Below, in pieces: positions 28,537 through 38,560 of a stretch of 42,890 nucleotides of DNA; position 1 is the first letter of the stretch, and every line of letters begins with the position of its first letter. Below the pieces are notes generated by a model. That model saw only the letters and a list, made by a program, of their open reading frames with translations, did not search any database and was not told the origin of the DNA. Origin of the DNA: Pelagophyceae sp. CCMP2097 (lineage: Eukaryota; Sar; Pelagophyceae); contig MU657303.1 of the NCBI GenBank assembly GCA_026770575.1, positions 8,408 to 51,297 of the forward strand, in the 5' to 3' direction. A program made the position numbers and the translations under genes.

Positions 28537-28821
28537 GTGAGCGTGGCGACGTTGCGGCGAATCGTCGGCAAGGCCGTCGGAGCCGCCCGCAAGGCCGTCG
28601 GCGCGGCCGTCGAAAAAAACGTCGTAAAGGCCGTCGGAAAGGCCGTCGGAGCCGCCCGCAAGGCTGTCGGAAAGGCCGTATGCACGGTCGTCGGAGCCTT
28701 CGGAAAGTCCGTCGGAGCCGCCCGCAAGGCCGTCGGAAAGACCATCGAGGTGCCGAATCGGACTTTCGAAAGGCCGCATCAGACCATCTCGAGTCCATCT
28801 CGGGTTCGTGAAGAACCGTAG
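28537..28821 (+). repeat. GCCGTCGGA repeat with an alanine/lysine-rich frame
   Basis: Nested repeats of AAGGCCGTCGGAGCCGCCCG. The plus frame from ATG 28537 reads GKAVGAARKAVG units for about 70 residues, an amphipathic Ala/Lys/Val helix pattern resembling histone H1 tails or cationic peptides. The pattern follows directly from the DNA repeat and the other strand is open as well, so I do not call a gene. Confidence 0.7.
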
Positions 28822-29029
28822 AGGACCGTCATATGGCCACATCAGACTGCCGAAGGCACATTGCCCCGACGGAAGGGTCGCATCGGATCGTCGAAGGGTA
28901 GAGGGCCGCATCAAAACGCCAAGGACCATAGAGGACTGTCGAAGGGCCGCATCGGACCGTCGAGCCCAGCCGTACGGCAGTATAGGCTCGGACAGTCGAT
29001 GCTCCTCGGCCGGCGCACCCCCCCGGGAG

Positions 29030-29425
29030 GCCGCACTCCCAAGGCGGACCCCACCCCCGAGGTGGGCCGCACCCCCGAGATGGGCCGCACCCACAAAGTG
29101 GAACCCATATACAAAGTGAGCCGCACGCACGCCGGCCAACACACAAGGTGAGCCGCACCCGCAAGGTGGATAGCACCCACAAGGTGAACTGCACCCACAA
29201 GGTGGACTGCACCCACAAGGCGAGAGCCACACCCCCAAGGTGGGCTGCAAAAGGTAAACCGCACCCGAGCCGCAACCCCCAAAGTGAGCCATCCCCAAAG
29301 GAGGGCCCCACCCCCGAGGTGGACCGCACCTCCGAAGTGGGCCGCACCCACAAAGTGGGCCACACGCACAAGGTGAGCCACGCTTCCAAATTGTGGACCA
29401 CACCCCCAAAATACGCCCGTCAACT
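29030..29425. repeat. CCGCACCCACAAGGTGGGC minisatellite, block 1
   Basis: Units of about 18-21 bp such as CCGCACCCACAAAGTGG and CCGCACCCCCGAGGTGG repeat throughout. A second block of the same family is at 32200-32830, on the other side of the Copia-like copy. Confidence 0.9.
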
Positions 29426-29429
29426 ATGC

Positions 29430-29540
29430 CCGTCCGAAAGAGGGACTTCCCGAGGCGCCGTATCGACGTTCGATCGAGCCAGACGAAGAAGTCCATATTG
29501 GCGACTCGTAGCCTAAACGCTGCAATTCAACTGGAAGCGC
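29430..29540 (-). pseudogene. fragment of the ELRRLGY/EADFFVWLA repeat family
   Basis: The minus strand reads VELQRLGYES and then, in another frame, LLRLARSNVDTAP. This is related to 33050-32900 (IELRRLGYWPWVIEADFFVW) and 33610-33480. It is joined directly to the Copia-like sequence at a 16-base match (see findings). Confidence 0.5.
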
Positions 29541-30010
29541 AGTGCCCACAGTCAGAACATTCGAACATGGCACTGCTCGAGATGATGTTGTGCTTGATCG
29601 ACGGAAAGACGAAGACCTTGGGGATCTCGAACGTCGTGTCGCCCGCGCCCTGGACTGTGCCGTGCCAGTGCATGGAAAGCTTGGAGTGGTGCGTGCCGTT
29701 TCCCGCGTCGATCGTAGTGACGGTCTGGTTCTCGGGGAGCAGAGAGAGCCGGCGCGCGCCGTCGGTGCCCGTGAAGACGTTGAGCGAGGCGCCGGTGTCC
29801 ACTATCGCGACCATGGGGACGGTGTCCTGGATTCCGGTGCCGTCCTTGATCGAGTAGGACGGGGGCCGAACGGCGGCGATCATCTCGACGATGCGCGTCT
29901 GGAGCATGGCGTCGCCGCCCAGGTAGAGCGACGTGCGCGGAGCCATGCGCGGGTCGTAGGTTGCGCGCGCGTCGTCGGTGCCCGCGGGCCGGTGGCCGTA
30001 CGGAACGACG
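29527..30010 (-). pseudogene. Copia-like retrotransposon aspartic protease fragment
   Basis: The minus-strand frame contains the catalytic motif MVAIVDTGASLNVFTG and, near its end, FPSIKHNIISSSAMF, the segment that follows the protease core in Ty1/copia polyproteins. It is in a different frame from the upstream gag, with a shift near 30030. It ends abruptly at 29541, before any integrase or reverse transcriptase. The protease would cut the polyprotein of the element. Confidence 0.75.
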
Positions 30011-31457
30011 GCTCCCGCGTGCGAGGGTAGGTGCCGGCTCGCGGGCCGCGCTCGAAGGCGCCGCGCGCGCTGCGGTCGGAGCCGTTGGCGCCGTAGGGCG
30101 CGTTGCGCGGTGCGCGGTCGTTGCCGCTGCGCGAGCCGTTGCCGCCGCGCCCGTTGCGGTCGTAACCGCCGGCGCCGCGGCCGTCGGCGGGTTTGAGCGC
30201 GATGGGGCGCGGCTTGCCCGGGTCCCAATCGTGTTTGCGCGCCTTAAAGCTCTCCGCAGCGCAGTGCCCCGAAATGTTGCAAAAGTCGCATGCGCCCGTG
30301 TACCACTGCCGAAAGGCGTCGTCGTCCTTGGGCGTCAAGCAGTGCGGCGTGTTCGGCGCGGGCTTGGCGTGGAGCGTAGCCGCGTCCTTGGCCAGGGTTG
30401 CCGAAGCGGCTAGGAAAACGGTTGCGTTTGCGGTTGGGGTAGACGTGCGCATGTTGAGGAGCTGGACGATCATCTCGTCGTACTGGGCGTCTTTGCGCAC
30501 CCATTCGCTCAGCACCCCGGCGAGCGCGGTCACGTCAATGTCGCGGCGGAAGAAAGGCGTCTTGAGGACTTCGGGCATCTTAGAGTCGGATGCCAATTCG
30601 TAGGCCTTGAACGCTTCCTTGACCTCAGAGAGGAATTTGCGGAGGTCGCCGCTCCAGGCCCCCAACGAGAGTCCGTTGATGCGCAGGAAAGCGCTGCTGA
30701 CGTCGACGCCTTTAGCAGTCTTGACGTACGAGTCGTATATGGCCTGCGCCATGTCAGCCCCTTTGCCGGTGCCGCAGACGTCGACCACGGTGCTTGCCTC
30801 CGTGCCGTCGACCATGAGAGTCAAGACGATGGCCATGAAGTTGTCGATGAGCGGATCGGCGCGGATGGCGGTGACGTCGAACTTTTCTGCGGACAAGCCG
30901 TGGAGCCGGGGGTCGTAGTTCGCCAGGAAGCGGAACATCGACAGGAAACGATTCCGGTCGCCGTGCGGATCGCCGGTGAGGCCGAGCTTGAACTGGACGG
31001 TGCCGGTCTGGATCAGCTTGTAGTCAAGGGCCTTGTTCAGGTCGGTGGTAGTCGGGGGCGTGGACGCCGTAGAGCCGGGTGTCGTGGAAGACACCGGAGG
31101 GGACGTCGAGTCCTTAGTCGAAAGGTCGGGGGCCGCCGCGGGCGCTCTAGAGGCCGCGGTAGGCGGAGGCGGGGGCGGGGCGGCGTCGAACTCGGCACGC
31201 GCTGCGAATGCGGCGCCAAACTCCTCCCGGTGGCGGAGGAGGGAGGCCGCGAGCTCGCCGCGCTGGGCCGCGAGTTCGCGGTTGCCGTCGCGGAGCTCGG
31301 TGGCGCGCTGCTGCAGGCGAATCTCGTCGCCAGGGGCGGCGTTGTCCTGCATCTGCTCCAAGATTTCGGCGCCGAGCTGGTCCTCCATCTCCTCTTGTGC
31401 CACCGCAAGTAGAGGCGGATCGGGAGGGGTCCCGCGAGACGCGGAGCGGAGCGGCAT
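29880..31457 (-). pseudogene. retrotransposon gag, minus-strand copy
   Basis: A 525-codon frame starting at ATG 31457. It has an N-terminal acidic and coiled-coil part, a Pro/Ala/Thr linker, and a conserved middle (from about residue 145) with YKLIQTGTVQFKLGLTGDPH and MADAIYDS-like helices, then a zinc knuckle CDFCNISGHCAAES in which the fourth ligand is Ser rather than Cys. A Gly/Arg/Asn-rich tail follows. It is nearly identical to 41473-42738 on the plus strand, which keeps the fourth Cys. Gag packages the element's RNA into particles. The loss of that ligand and truncation downstream make this copy inactive. Confidence 0.85.
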
Positions 31458-31519
31458 GGAAGCCGAGAGTCGAAGCGCTTGTCGTGGATGAGCGCGTAGC
31501 TAAGGGCCCATTAACCCGT

Positions 31520-31645
31520 AGTGCCCACAGTCAGAGTTAGAACTGTGTTAGGAACCTTAGAGGGTTAGAGTTCCCTCGGGAAAGGCAAGGGTTAGAATTC
31601 CCTCGGCGGAAATGGAATCTCCGCAAGCAACGGCGGGATGCCGCG
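31520..31645 (-). repeat. LTR-like 5' region of the minus-strand retroelement
   Basis: Matches 41285-41409 in reverse complement. Within it, 31522-31629 (108 bp) begins TG and ends CA when read on the element's strand, the usual LTR ends, but the match extends about 16 bp further out, so the true edge is not certain. It contains a CTAACCCT-type direct repeat. No second LTR is seen because the element is truncated. Confidence 0.65.
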
Positions 31646-32010
31646 ATGGGAAGCACCGCGCGACGTCGTCGCAATCCCGGTACTCGTTTGGCCTCCGAGC
31701 CCGGACAGAACGGACAGCTGTGTCAATGGCCCGGACGTCGACGCAAATGATTGGCCTGTAAACACTCGTTTGCGACCTTTCAAGGCCGTGCCATCTTGTC
31801 GAGATAGCTCCTCAGCTTGGGTATTTCCGAGATAGCTCCTCGGCTTGGGTATTTCCGAGATAACTCCTCAGCTTGGGTATTTCAAAGTACCTTTGTACCC
31901 ACAAGGGCGGACCGCACCCGCAAGAATTCCCGTTTCCAAATAATGCTAAGTATTTTAAGAGTATTTCTGCGGACCTCAACGAGGTCGCTCTCAACTCGGC
32001 CTCAACGAGG
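31646..32010. repeat. short tandem repeat and unassigned DNA
   Basis: GATAGCTCCTCAGCTTGGGT recurs three times between 31800 and 31885 (period 28), each followed by ATTTC. The rest has no recognisable content. Confidence 0.7.
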
Positions 32011-32209
32011 CCAGTTTCGACTTTTCCTCGAAGGCCAAACTCATCCGCGCGCCGCGTCGGCGAGGCGCGCAAGCCAGGGTGAAGAATTCGCTGGGAGCCG
32101 CGACGGACCGAGGCTTGTAGCCCAAGTGCCGCAGCTCAACAAAGGCGGCCTCCTGGCCGTCCCGCGACAGGGCGTCGGCGACGACGTTGTCCACAAGGTG
32201 GACACCCAC
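32010..32209 (-). pseudogene. retroelement RNase H-end fragment
   Basis: The minus frame reads LVDNVVADALSRDGQEAAFV and continues ELRHLGYKPRS. The NVVADALSR motif is typical of the end of RNase H in Ty3/gypsy or DIRS-type reverse transcriptases. Only about 60 codons remain. The following ELRHLGY links it to the ELRRLGY fragments at 29430, 33050 and 33610, so those may all come from one retroelement family. Confidence 0.55.
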
Positions 32210-32830
32210 TCACAAGGTGGGCTACACCCCCAAGTTGAGCCGCACCCTCAAAGTGAGCCGCACTCCAAAGTGAGCCGCAACCCCAAGGTGATCTGCGCCC
32301 CCCCAAGGTGGATCCACCCCACAAGGCGGGCCGCATCCACAGGCGGGCCGTTACCACAGGGTGGTCCACAAGATGAATCCAACCTACAAGGTGGGCCGCA
32401 CCCCCAAGGTGAGCAACACCCACTCACAAGGTGGACAGCACCCACGAGGTGGACAGCACCCGCAAGGCGAGAGCCACACCCCCAAGGTGGGCCGCACCCC
32501 TAAGGTGAGCCGCACCCTCAAAGTGAGCCGCATCCCCAAAGTGAGCCACCCCCCCAAGTTGAGCCGCAGCCCCAAGGTGGACCGCACCCACAAAATGGAC
32601 CACAACCCCAAGGCGAGCCGCACCCTCCCTACGAGCCACATCCGCAAGGTGGCCCGCACCGAAACGATGAGCCGCAAACCCTAGAGTGGGCCGCTCCCCG
32701 TCTCAGATGTGTCACAGGTCTTTTGGAACCATCTCGGCTAAGACCCCCCTTAGACGGGCCGCACTCACAAGGTGGGCCACACCCACAAGGCGGGCCACAT
32801 CCGGTTTCTGGTTTGCCACATGTCCCCTGG
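32200..32830. repeat. CCGCACCCACAAGGTGGGC minisatellite, block 2
   Basis: Same unit family as 29030-29425 (for example CCGCACCCCCAAGGTGAGC and CACACCCACAAGGCGGG), about 30 degenerate units with one interruption near 32680-32755. Confidence 0.9.
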
Positions 32831-32899
32831 AACTGCGTCGGGTCCGTCAAAGGACCGTTATCAGTCCGTCGCGGGACCCGTCGACCCGTTCGAAGTTGC

Positions 32900-33060
32900 G
32901 TCTCCCCGAGGCACAGTCGAGGGACATCTCCAACGAAGCCCACTCGAGAAGGGACTTCAGGGGCGTCGCGTCGACGTCCAGGCGAGCCAGACGAAGAAGT
33001 CCGCCTCGATGACCCAGGGCCAGTAGCCTAGACGCCGCAGCTCAATTAAATTCGACCTCA
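32900..33060 (-). pseudogene. ELRRLGY/EADFFVWLA family fragment
   Basis: The minus strand reads SNLIELRRLGYWPWVIEADF and FVWLAWTSTRRP. Related copies are at 29430-29540 and 33480-33630. Probably the 3' part of a retroelement coding region adjoining the RNase H motif seen at 32010. Confidence 0.5.
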
Positions 33061-33137
33061 TGATCACCGTGTCAGCGTCGAGGGCGGCCCCTTCGGGCCT
33101 GAGACAGGCTTTCGAAGCCGGGGAAATATCATCCCCC

Positions 33138-33426
33138 GCCCCCGCCCCAAGCAGAGGTTGACTTTCGTGCGCCCGCAGAGGCTCCAGCCCCACGTCGACC
33201 ACCCTCAACAAAGGTAGACTTCCGACGCCCGCGGAGGCACCAGCCCCCGTGTCGATCACCCCGGGGGCACGGCCCCACGATGCCCACCTCAAGCAGAGGT
33301 GGACTTTCGTGTGTCCGCAGCGGCACTAGCCCCACGTCGGCCATCTTTTAACAAAAGTGGACTTTCGACGCCCGCGGAGGCACCGCTCCCCGTGATGGTC
33401 CTCTCCTGCTTGCTGAGATAGACTGA
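33138..33426. repeat. large duplication, copy 1
   Basis: Matches 34083-34372 in the same orientation, 945 bp apart. Both contain AAGCAGAGG, GACTTTCGTGCGCCCGCAGA, CCGTGTCGATCACCCCGGGG and GTCCTCTCCTGC. Each copy also has internal repeats of GACTTTCGACGCCCGCGGAG. No gene is recognised. Confidence 0.9.
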
Positions 33427-33439
33427 CAAACATCCGGGA

Positions 33440-33640
33440 CCCGTTCGAAGTCGCGCCTCCACAAGGCACAGTCGAGTAGCATCTCTAACAAAGTCTGCTC
33501 GTAAAAAGACTCCCGAGGCGCCGCGTCGACGTCCGAGCGAGCCAGACGTAGAAGTCTGCCTCGACGACCCAAGGCCAGACGAGGAAGTCCACCTCGAGGA
33601 TCCAGGCCTAGCAACCTAGACGCCGCAGCGCATTGACCTC
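33440..33640 (-). pseudogene. ELRRLGY/EADFFVWLA family fragment
   Basis: The minus strand contains LLRLARSDVDAAPRESFYEQ and LLEMLLDCALWRRDFERVPD. It aligns with 32900-33060, which has ASLEMSLDCASGRRNFERV in another frame. It extends the shared fragment by about 40 codons. Confidence 0.45.
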
Positions 33641-34082
33641 ATGATCGCTGTGTCAACGCTGAGGGCGGCCCTGTGAAGGCCGATCCCGATCCTGGCGCGC
33701 GCCCCGACAACAACAGCGAATACGACGTTGCCGTAGACGACAATGTGCTGCAGCGTATTTGCGATCCGGTGAGCGTAGGCCCCGCGTGGGTCGCCCTCGC
33801 CGTAGGTGCCGTGCAAGTCGACCGTGCCCTCCTTCTGAGGAGGACTGCCGACTCTCGTGAAAGCACATGACCCACCCCCCCCCTTCCGCGACGCCTCCCC
33901 TCTCTTTGAGGCGGACTTTCTGCGCCGCGGAGGCACCTGGCACCAGCCCCCACAACTCCCCCATCCCATCTGAGGCGAATTCTGAAGCCACAGAAGCACA
34001 ACCCCCGCAACGGCCAACCACATCTAAGTTGGGCTTTCGAAGCTGGGAAGGCATCTCACCTCGGAAACGGCACCCACGATGC
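33641..34082. other. GC-rich, no gene assigned
   Basis: Several overlapping frames on the minus strand with no domain. GGCGGACTTTCTGCGCCGCG at about 33908 is a relative of the unit in the flanking duplication. Confidence 0.35.
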
Positions 34083-34372
34083 CCACCCCAAGCAGAGGCG
34101 ACTTTCGTGCGCCCGCAGAGGCTCCAGCCCCTCGTCGACCACCCTCAACAAAGGCAGACTTTCGACGCCCGCGGAGACACCAGCCCCCGTGTCGATCACC
34201 CCGGGGGCGCGGCCCCACGATGCCCACCCAATGCAGAGGTGGACTTTCGTGCGCCCGCAGAGGCACCAGCCCCACGTCGACCATCTTTAACAAAAGTGGA
34301 ATTTCGACGCCCGCGGAGACACCGCACACCGTGACGGTCCTCTCCTGCGTGCTGAGGTAGACTCTTGACAAA
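34083..34372. repeat. large duplication, copy 2
   Basis: See copy 1 at 33138-33426. Differences are scattered single bases and short indels, so this is an old duplication. Confidence 0.9.
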
Positions 34373-35010
34373 CATAGGGATAAATTTTCACGCGCCATTG
34401 TTATCCAACGTAGACGCAGCACGAATCGATAGCGCGCTGGCGCCGCGCGAGTCGCCCTCGTAGTGCGGGCCGTGCGGGTTGATGCCGCCCTCGCCACAGG
34501 CACAGCACAAGCCGGCAACTTCTCTGCCATTATTAGTGCTGGGTGAGTCGCCGGCGCCCTCGGAAGAGTGTGCCGAAGAGCCACCCGACGGATTTCATGC
34601 GCGAAACAAATCAATGTTCCGCGGAGCGGTCCGTTGAACAGGAAAGTTGTGGTCTTGTTCAGACCGTCCCTTTCCCTGTTCTCGATCGTATCCAAACGTC
34701 TCGCTAGATCGAGTGGCTGAAGCATTCCACACCCAATTGTAAACTGGGCTAAGACAGACATGGATGGAAAAAGGGCCCGGCACTGTCGAATTAGATTATC
34801 ACCGGAAATTATTTAATTTTTGGGGGCCCTTGAATGATGAGTGGCGCCACGCCAATCACTACCGCGAGACGCCCTGGAGGCGCTTGTTGGCTTTTCATGA
34901 ACTACCCTTATTTTGGCGAATCTCTGCGAAAGCTTCTTATTCCGTAGTTAATCAAGTCTAAATCCTTATCCAATAGTGCCCAAATTAAAAGTCGAGAAAG
35001 GCGCCAAAGA
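34373..35010. other. no gene assigned
   Basis: Frames on both strands are weak. TTATTTAATTTTTGGGGGCC near 34808 marks a small AT-rich patch. Nothing is recognised. Confidence 0.35.
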
Positions 35011-35083
35011 CAGTTCGCACAACTTGGACAGTCGTGATGGGGCACTGCGCCCGATCGCGACTGTCCAAGTTGTGCGACCTTTC
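35011..35083. repeat. long perfect hairpin
   Basis: CGCACAACTTGGACAGTCG (35015-35033) is the exact reverse complement of CGACTGTCCAAGTTGTGCG (35059-35077), and pairing continues inward for a further four pairs with one G-U. The loop is about 15 bases. This could be a foldback, a pre-miRNA-like hairpin or the remnant of a MITE. Confidence 0.85.
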
Positions 35084-35189
35084 CTTGCTTCCTCTAGTGG
35101 GAAGTTTCTTCTTCGCGCCAATTCTCCGAGGCGGCGACTAGTACGACTGGAGGGGGCGGCAAGAACGCACGCGCTAAAAATAATTAATT

Positions 35190-35543
35190 TTGGCGATTTA
35201 TGTTGTGCAAATCATTCGACAACGTTGCAACGTCGACGGCAGCGCCTCGACATGCGGCGACGTTGTTGAAGACGGCGGCGCCGCGACGAGCGGCGGCGAC
35301 CTGGAAGGAGAAGAAGATCATGGAGGTACCAACCGGAGGACGTTGCGCAATTTAGTTTACTCGCGCCGACTCTCCGGGGACAAAGTCCCGGGACCATTTG
35401 ATCGATCTGCTCCCGACAAGGCCGCCGTGGACTCGGACGACGACACCGACGACGGCGAAGTCTACGACGAGCGCAACGACATGCGCAGCTTCGTCTCACA
35501 GTTCTTTGAGCTATGGCGCTGGGCCGACGCCGCGGTCGCATAA
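35190..35543 (+). CDS. hypothetical acidic ORF
   Basis: A 117-codon frame with an acidic, low-complexity middle (DSDDDTDDGEVYDERNDMRS) and an end reading FVSQFFELWRWADAAVA. The antisense frame is open too. The acidic part looks natural and could be the N-terminal domain of a transposase or a host protein. No family is recognised. Confidence 0.3.
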   Translation: MAIYVVQIIRQRCNVDGSASTCGDVVEDGGAATSGGDLEGEEDHGGTNRRTLRNLVYSRRLSGDKVPGPFDRSAPDKAAVDSDDDTDDGEVYDERNDMRSFVSQFFELWRWADAAVA

Positions 35544-35815
35544 GTGGCTACGGTGGTGGCTTGTCGCTTGCTGACGCACGCCCGCCCGCCGCCGCCGCCT
35601 CCGCGCTTCCCCTTCTTTCATTTCTTTTTGCGAATGCCCGCGCTGCTTGCTATAGTCAGTAAATAGATACAGTGGGGGGTTCCGAAACGGTCCGAGATGA
35701 GACCGGCCCGAGTAGCCCTCAGAGTGTGGCTCTGTCTCGACATCGCCGACTGAGACCGGCCCATGGAGGGGTCTTTGGACCGATCTCGAGTTTAGACCGG
35801 TCAAAGAGGGTCTGT
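35544..35815. other. no gene assigned; GAGACCGG repeats
   Basis: GAGACCGGCCC occurs at about 35698 and 35753 and TAGACCGGTC at 35793, spaced roughly 40-55 bp. No frame is recognised. Confidence 0.4.
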
Positions 35816-35819
35816 GATG

Positions 35820-36405
35820 TGGCACTGAATTGGGACCCAGACATCAAGGCCGGGGCGATCGTGGAGACGTACGCGAAAATCCGCGGATATTACGACTGGG
35901 TCGCAGTCTTGGACGTCGACGAGTTCCTCTTTTCGCAGGCGCATCCGCCGCGCCGCACGGCCGAGGCTTGCGCGAGGCCCCCAAAGTGGCGCCCGTGCTC
36001 GCCGCAATTGAAGCGTCGCTGCAGCGGGCGCCGACGGCGCCGGGCGCCGACGTCTCCTCGGGCGTCGGGTCGATGTGCTTCCCATCATATCCGTTTGTCA
36101 ATCCGGGTTTGTGGAATCTGCCCGTGCAGTACCATTTCACCGCCGTCGCGCGGGATGAAAATGGCCATGCTTGCTGTTGGAAGTCGATGCACCGCACCAA
36201 AGCCGTGCCCAGGCTAGAAGCGCCTTATTCCATGCATATCAGCCCCGGCCATTCGCGGCGCGCCCTGCGCAAGACCGACGCGCTGGCCGTGGCGCACCTG
36301 GCCAGGGGAACGCCAGTGCTGGGGACCACGGCGGACGAAGACGCGCTCGTCGAATTCGCGCAGCACGTGCGGCCCCGCGCCGTACACCGCCGAGCCGAAC
36401 ATTGA
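35820..36405 (+). pseudogene. glycosyltransferase family 92-like fragment
   Basis: One frame (to about 35940) reads ETYAKIRGYYDWVAVLDVDE then FLF; the W-x-x-x-L-D-x-D-E-F signature is the metal/sugar-nucleotide site of GT92 (DUF23) and related GT-A enzymes. A one-base shift near 35940 moves to the frame that continues with SGVGSMCFPSYPFVNPG, CCWKSMHRTKAVPRLEAPYS and MHIS to TGA at 36403. Those correspond to the K-S-x-x-R and H segments of the family. Such enzymes add sugars to glycans in the Golgi. The N-terminal half, with signal anchor, is missing. An intron rather than a frameshift (TTTTCGCAG precedes 35941) is possible but would lack a donor I can see. Confidence 0.6.
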
Positions 36406-36909
36406 ATCACCCGCCGTCGACGGCGACGAACGCCGAAGCGCGCATCCGACGAAGGATGAGCCGAGAGGTTTCACCGGTCACTCTTGCCAGTGGGGACTAA
36501 TAAGGTTTGGTCCAGTGGAAGGACGGAGGGCACCAAACACCGGACCCCCGGGAAACGCGCCGTCACAGTCGCAGAAACAGCGCCGTCGAAACCGCAAAGG
36601 CGCAAGGCCTTCCGGAAGGCCTCGAGATGCTCGGCATGGGCGAGAACAGCGGCAGTGCGCCCCGAACTGGGCCGAAGGACCGAGATTCGCGGCCTATCCA
36701 ACGCTTCTATTGGCTTCTGCGCCAACCTCGGGACGACGGGCTCAGGCGTCTCCCTGCCCCGGGGAGGGGGCCTAATGCCCCGTCGGCTTCGTCCAGATTG
36801 GCCTCGCGGGGTATACGGCGGGTCGTGGACCGATGCACGTTGAACAGCAAGACGCGAGGGACGTGGGTGGAACGTCGACGGTCTTGCGGGACAACGTAGC
36901 CTCATTGGG
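36406..36909. other. GC-rich, ambiguous frames
   Basis: Both strands are open for over 100 codons (plus 36484-36843 and 36507-36899, minus 36905-36471). No domain is recognised and no choice between them is possible. Confidence 0.3.
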
Positions 36910-37160
36910 TCTCTTCCAGCCTGGGCACTGGTGCCCTGGCGGGGCGCAGTCCTCGAAAGGCCTCTCCTAGCCTAGGCAACATTGGCCTGGCGGGGGCGCA
37001 GTCCTCATTGGGTCTCTTCCAATACGGGTATCATTGGCCTGGCGGGGGCGCAGTCCTCGAAAGGGCTGTTCTAGCGCAGGTAACATTGGCCTAACGGGTT
37101 TATAGTTATAGGCCTCGTTGGGTCTCTTCCAGCACGGGCGTCATTGGCCTCGCGGGGTTT
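36910..37160. repeat. tandem repeat of GGGTCTCTTCCA / GGGCGCAGTCCTCG units
   Basis: About five units of 55-60 bp containing CATTGGCCTGGCGGGGGCGC and AGTCCTCATTGGGTCTCTTC. It abuts the 3' end of the zinc-finger gene. Confidence 0.85.
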
Positions 37161-37180
37161 TGGTTGCTGGCGCGGGGGCG

Positions 37181-38560
37181 CTAGGGCGGGAGGACAAAGT
37201 GGCGGGACGTGCAGATCACGCCGTAGTTGCAGCCCTTTGCGGCGAGGAAGAACTTGCACACCTCCGCGGCTGAGGACGCAGCCGTCTTGAGCAGGACGCG
37301 GCGGTGCCGCTTCTTGCACCTCAACGGATTGATGCACTTGCCGAGGGCGTTGTATAGGCAGTCCGGGTCGCCCGGGCCCGCCTCGATCTGGATCTGCGCC
37401 TCCGTGAAGGAGTGGCCCGTGAGGGCGAGCGTCGAGAGTCTGAGCAAGCCCTGCATCCGCCCCCCGGGCGAGTTGAGGCGGTCGCTGGCGATGTCGGATT
37501 CCGCCGCCGCGGGGCCTTTAGCGGGAGACGCCATTGCGGTCTGCAGCGACGTCGACGCCGCCCCAGCTGGCGCCGTCGACAACGCCGGCGCCGCAGTCGG
37601 CCTCGTAAGCGCAGCCGGCGCGGTCTGCAGCACCGTCTCTGTCGGGGCCCCGGGCGGCTTGCAGATAAGCTTGTTGAGCCGGCGCGCCAGTGCGCGGTTC
37701 TGCAGTTTGTCTATCTTTGTGAGCATCTCGTCGTACTCGGCCTCGGGCAGCTCGACTCGGTGCTCGGTCAGGACCGAGCCCACGATGTTGGCTAGCGCGT
37801 ACGGGGACTTCTCCTCGTCGGGCAGCGTCTCGAAAGCCGCTTCCGGCGCCACCGTCGCGTCCGAGCCGCCGATACGCTCCATGGACACGACCTCGGCGCC
37901 GAACTGGCAGGCGGCGGGCTCGCTGCCGGCCGTCCCGTGCGCCGTGTACGTGTGGGGCACGATGCCGTCGGCGGGCAAGATCTCGACGCCGTACTGCGCG
38001 GTGGTGGGCTCGCAGCCGGGTGTCGCGGGCGCCTCGTGCGAGAGGTCCGGGTGCTGCTCGCCGCAGACGTCGCCGGGGTGGAACATCCGGAGGCCGCCGT
38101 CCCCTTGTCTAGGTAGACGAGGACGCCGCGCTTCATGAGCTCCTCGCGCGCCGCCTCGCGGTAGATGCGGGGGATTTCCTCGACGAACTCCTGGTACGGC
38201 TTGGTGATGTTGATGGTGTGCGGCTTCAGCTCGAGGTGCATGCGCGACCAGTCCGCGTACAGTTTGGGGTCGTCTGTCGTCTTCAGCACGGTGTTGCGGT
38301 ACGTGGAGACGTAAATCGACAAGGCTTGTTGGGCCTTAAACTGGTGCCGCCCGCCGCCCTCGGCTCGTCCGTCGTAGTTGTCGGCCTGCTGTCCACGCCC
38401 TTGATGAGGAGCTGCATCAGGACCGGTCCGACTTTCCGGCCCAGTGACCTCGACGTTGACGCGGCCCCCGTTGGTCTGGAGGATGAGGTGCCGCGTTCTC
38501 GACTCCTTCGAGGCCCGAGCCGCGGATTTGGATTCAGCACGGTACACCGCGCCGCACGTG
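37181..38560 (-). pseudogene. CCCH zinc-finger protein gene, frame broken
   Basis: The intact 3' part (38086-37181) is a 301-codon frame. It has a hydrophobic-charged helical part (LPEAEYDEMLTKIDKLQNRA), an Ala/Thr/Pro linker, and two CCCH zinc fingers at the end: CLYNALGKCINPLRCKKRH (C-x7-C-x5-C-x3-H) and CKFFLAAKGCNYGVICTSRH (C-x8-C-x5-C-x3-H). Such fingers usually bind RNA. Upstream, another frame (about 38350-38110) reads YVSTYRNTVLKTTDDPKLYA and PYQEFVEEIPRIYREAAREE, then meets the first frame at a run of G near 38100. A second shift lies near 38420. These could be frameshifts or unrecognised introns. It lies tail to tail with nothing and 200 bp downstream of psaE on the same strand. The family beyond CCCH is not recognised. 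Confidence 0.55.

Noticed and set aside
28438..29496. Minus-strand 352-codon Cys/Gly-rich frame
   Set aside because: Spans two different minisatellites and retroelement debris; Cys-Gly pattern comes from the CACAAGGTGGGC-type units.
30900..31491. Plus-strand frames antisense to gag
   Set aside because: Mirror frames of gag; the same shadows appear at the other gag copy in opposite orientation.
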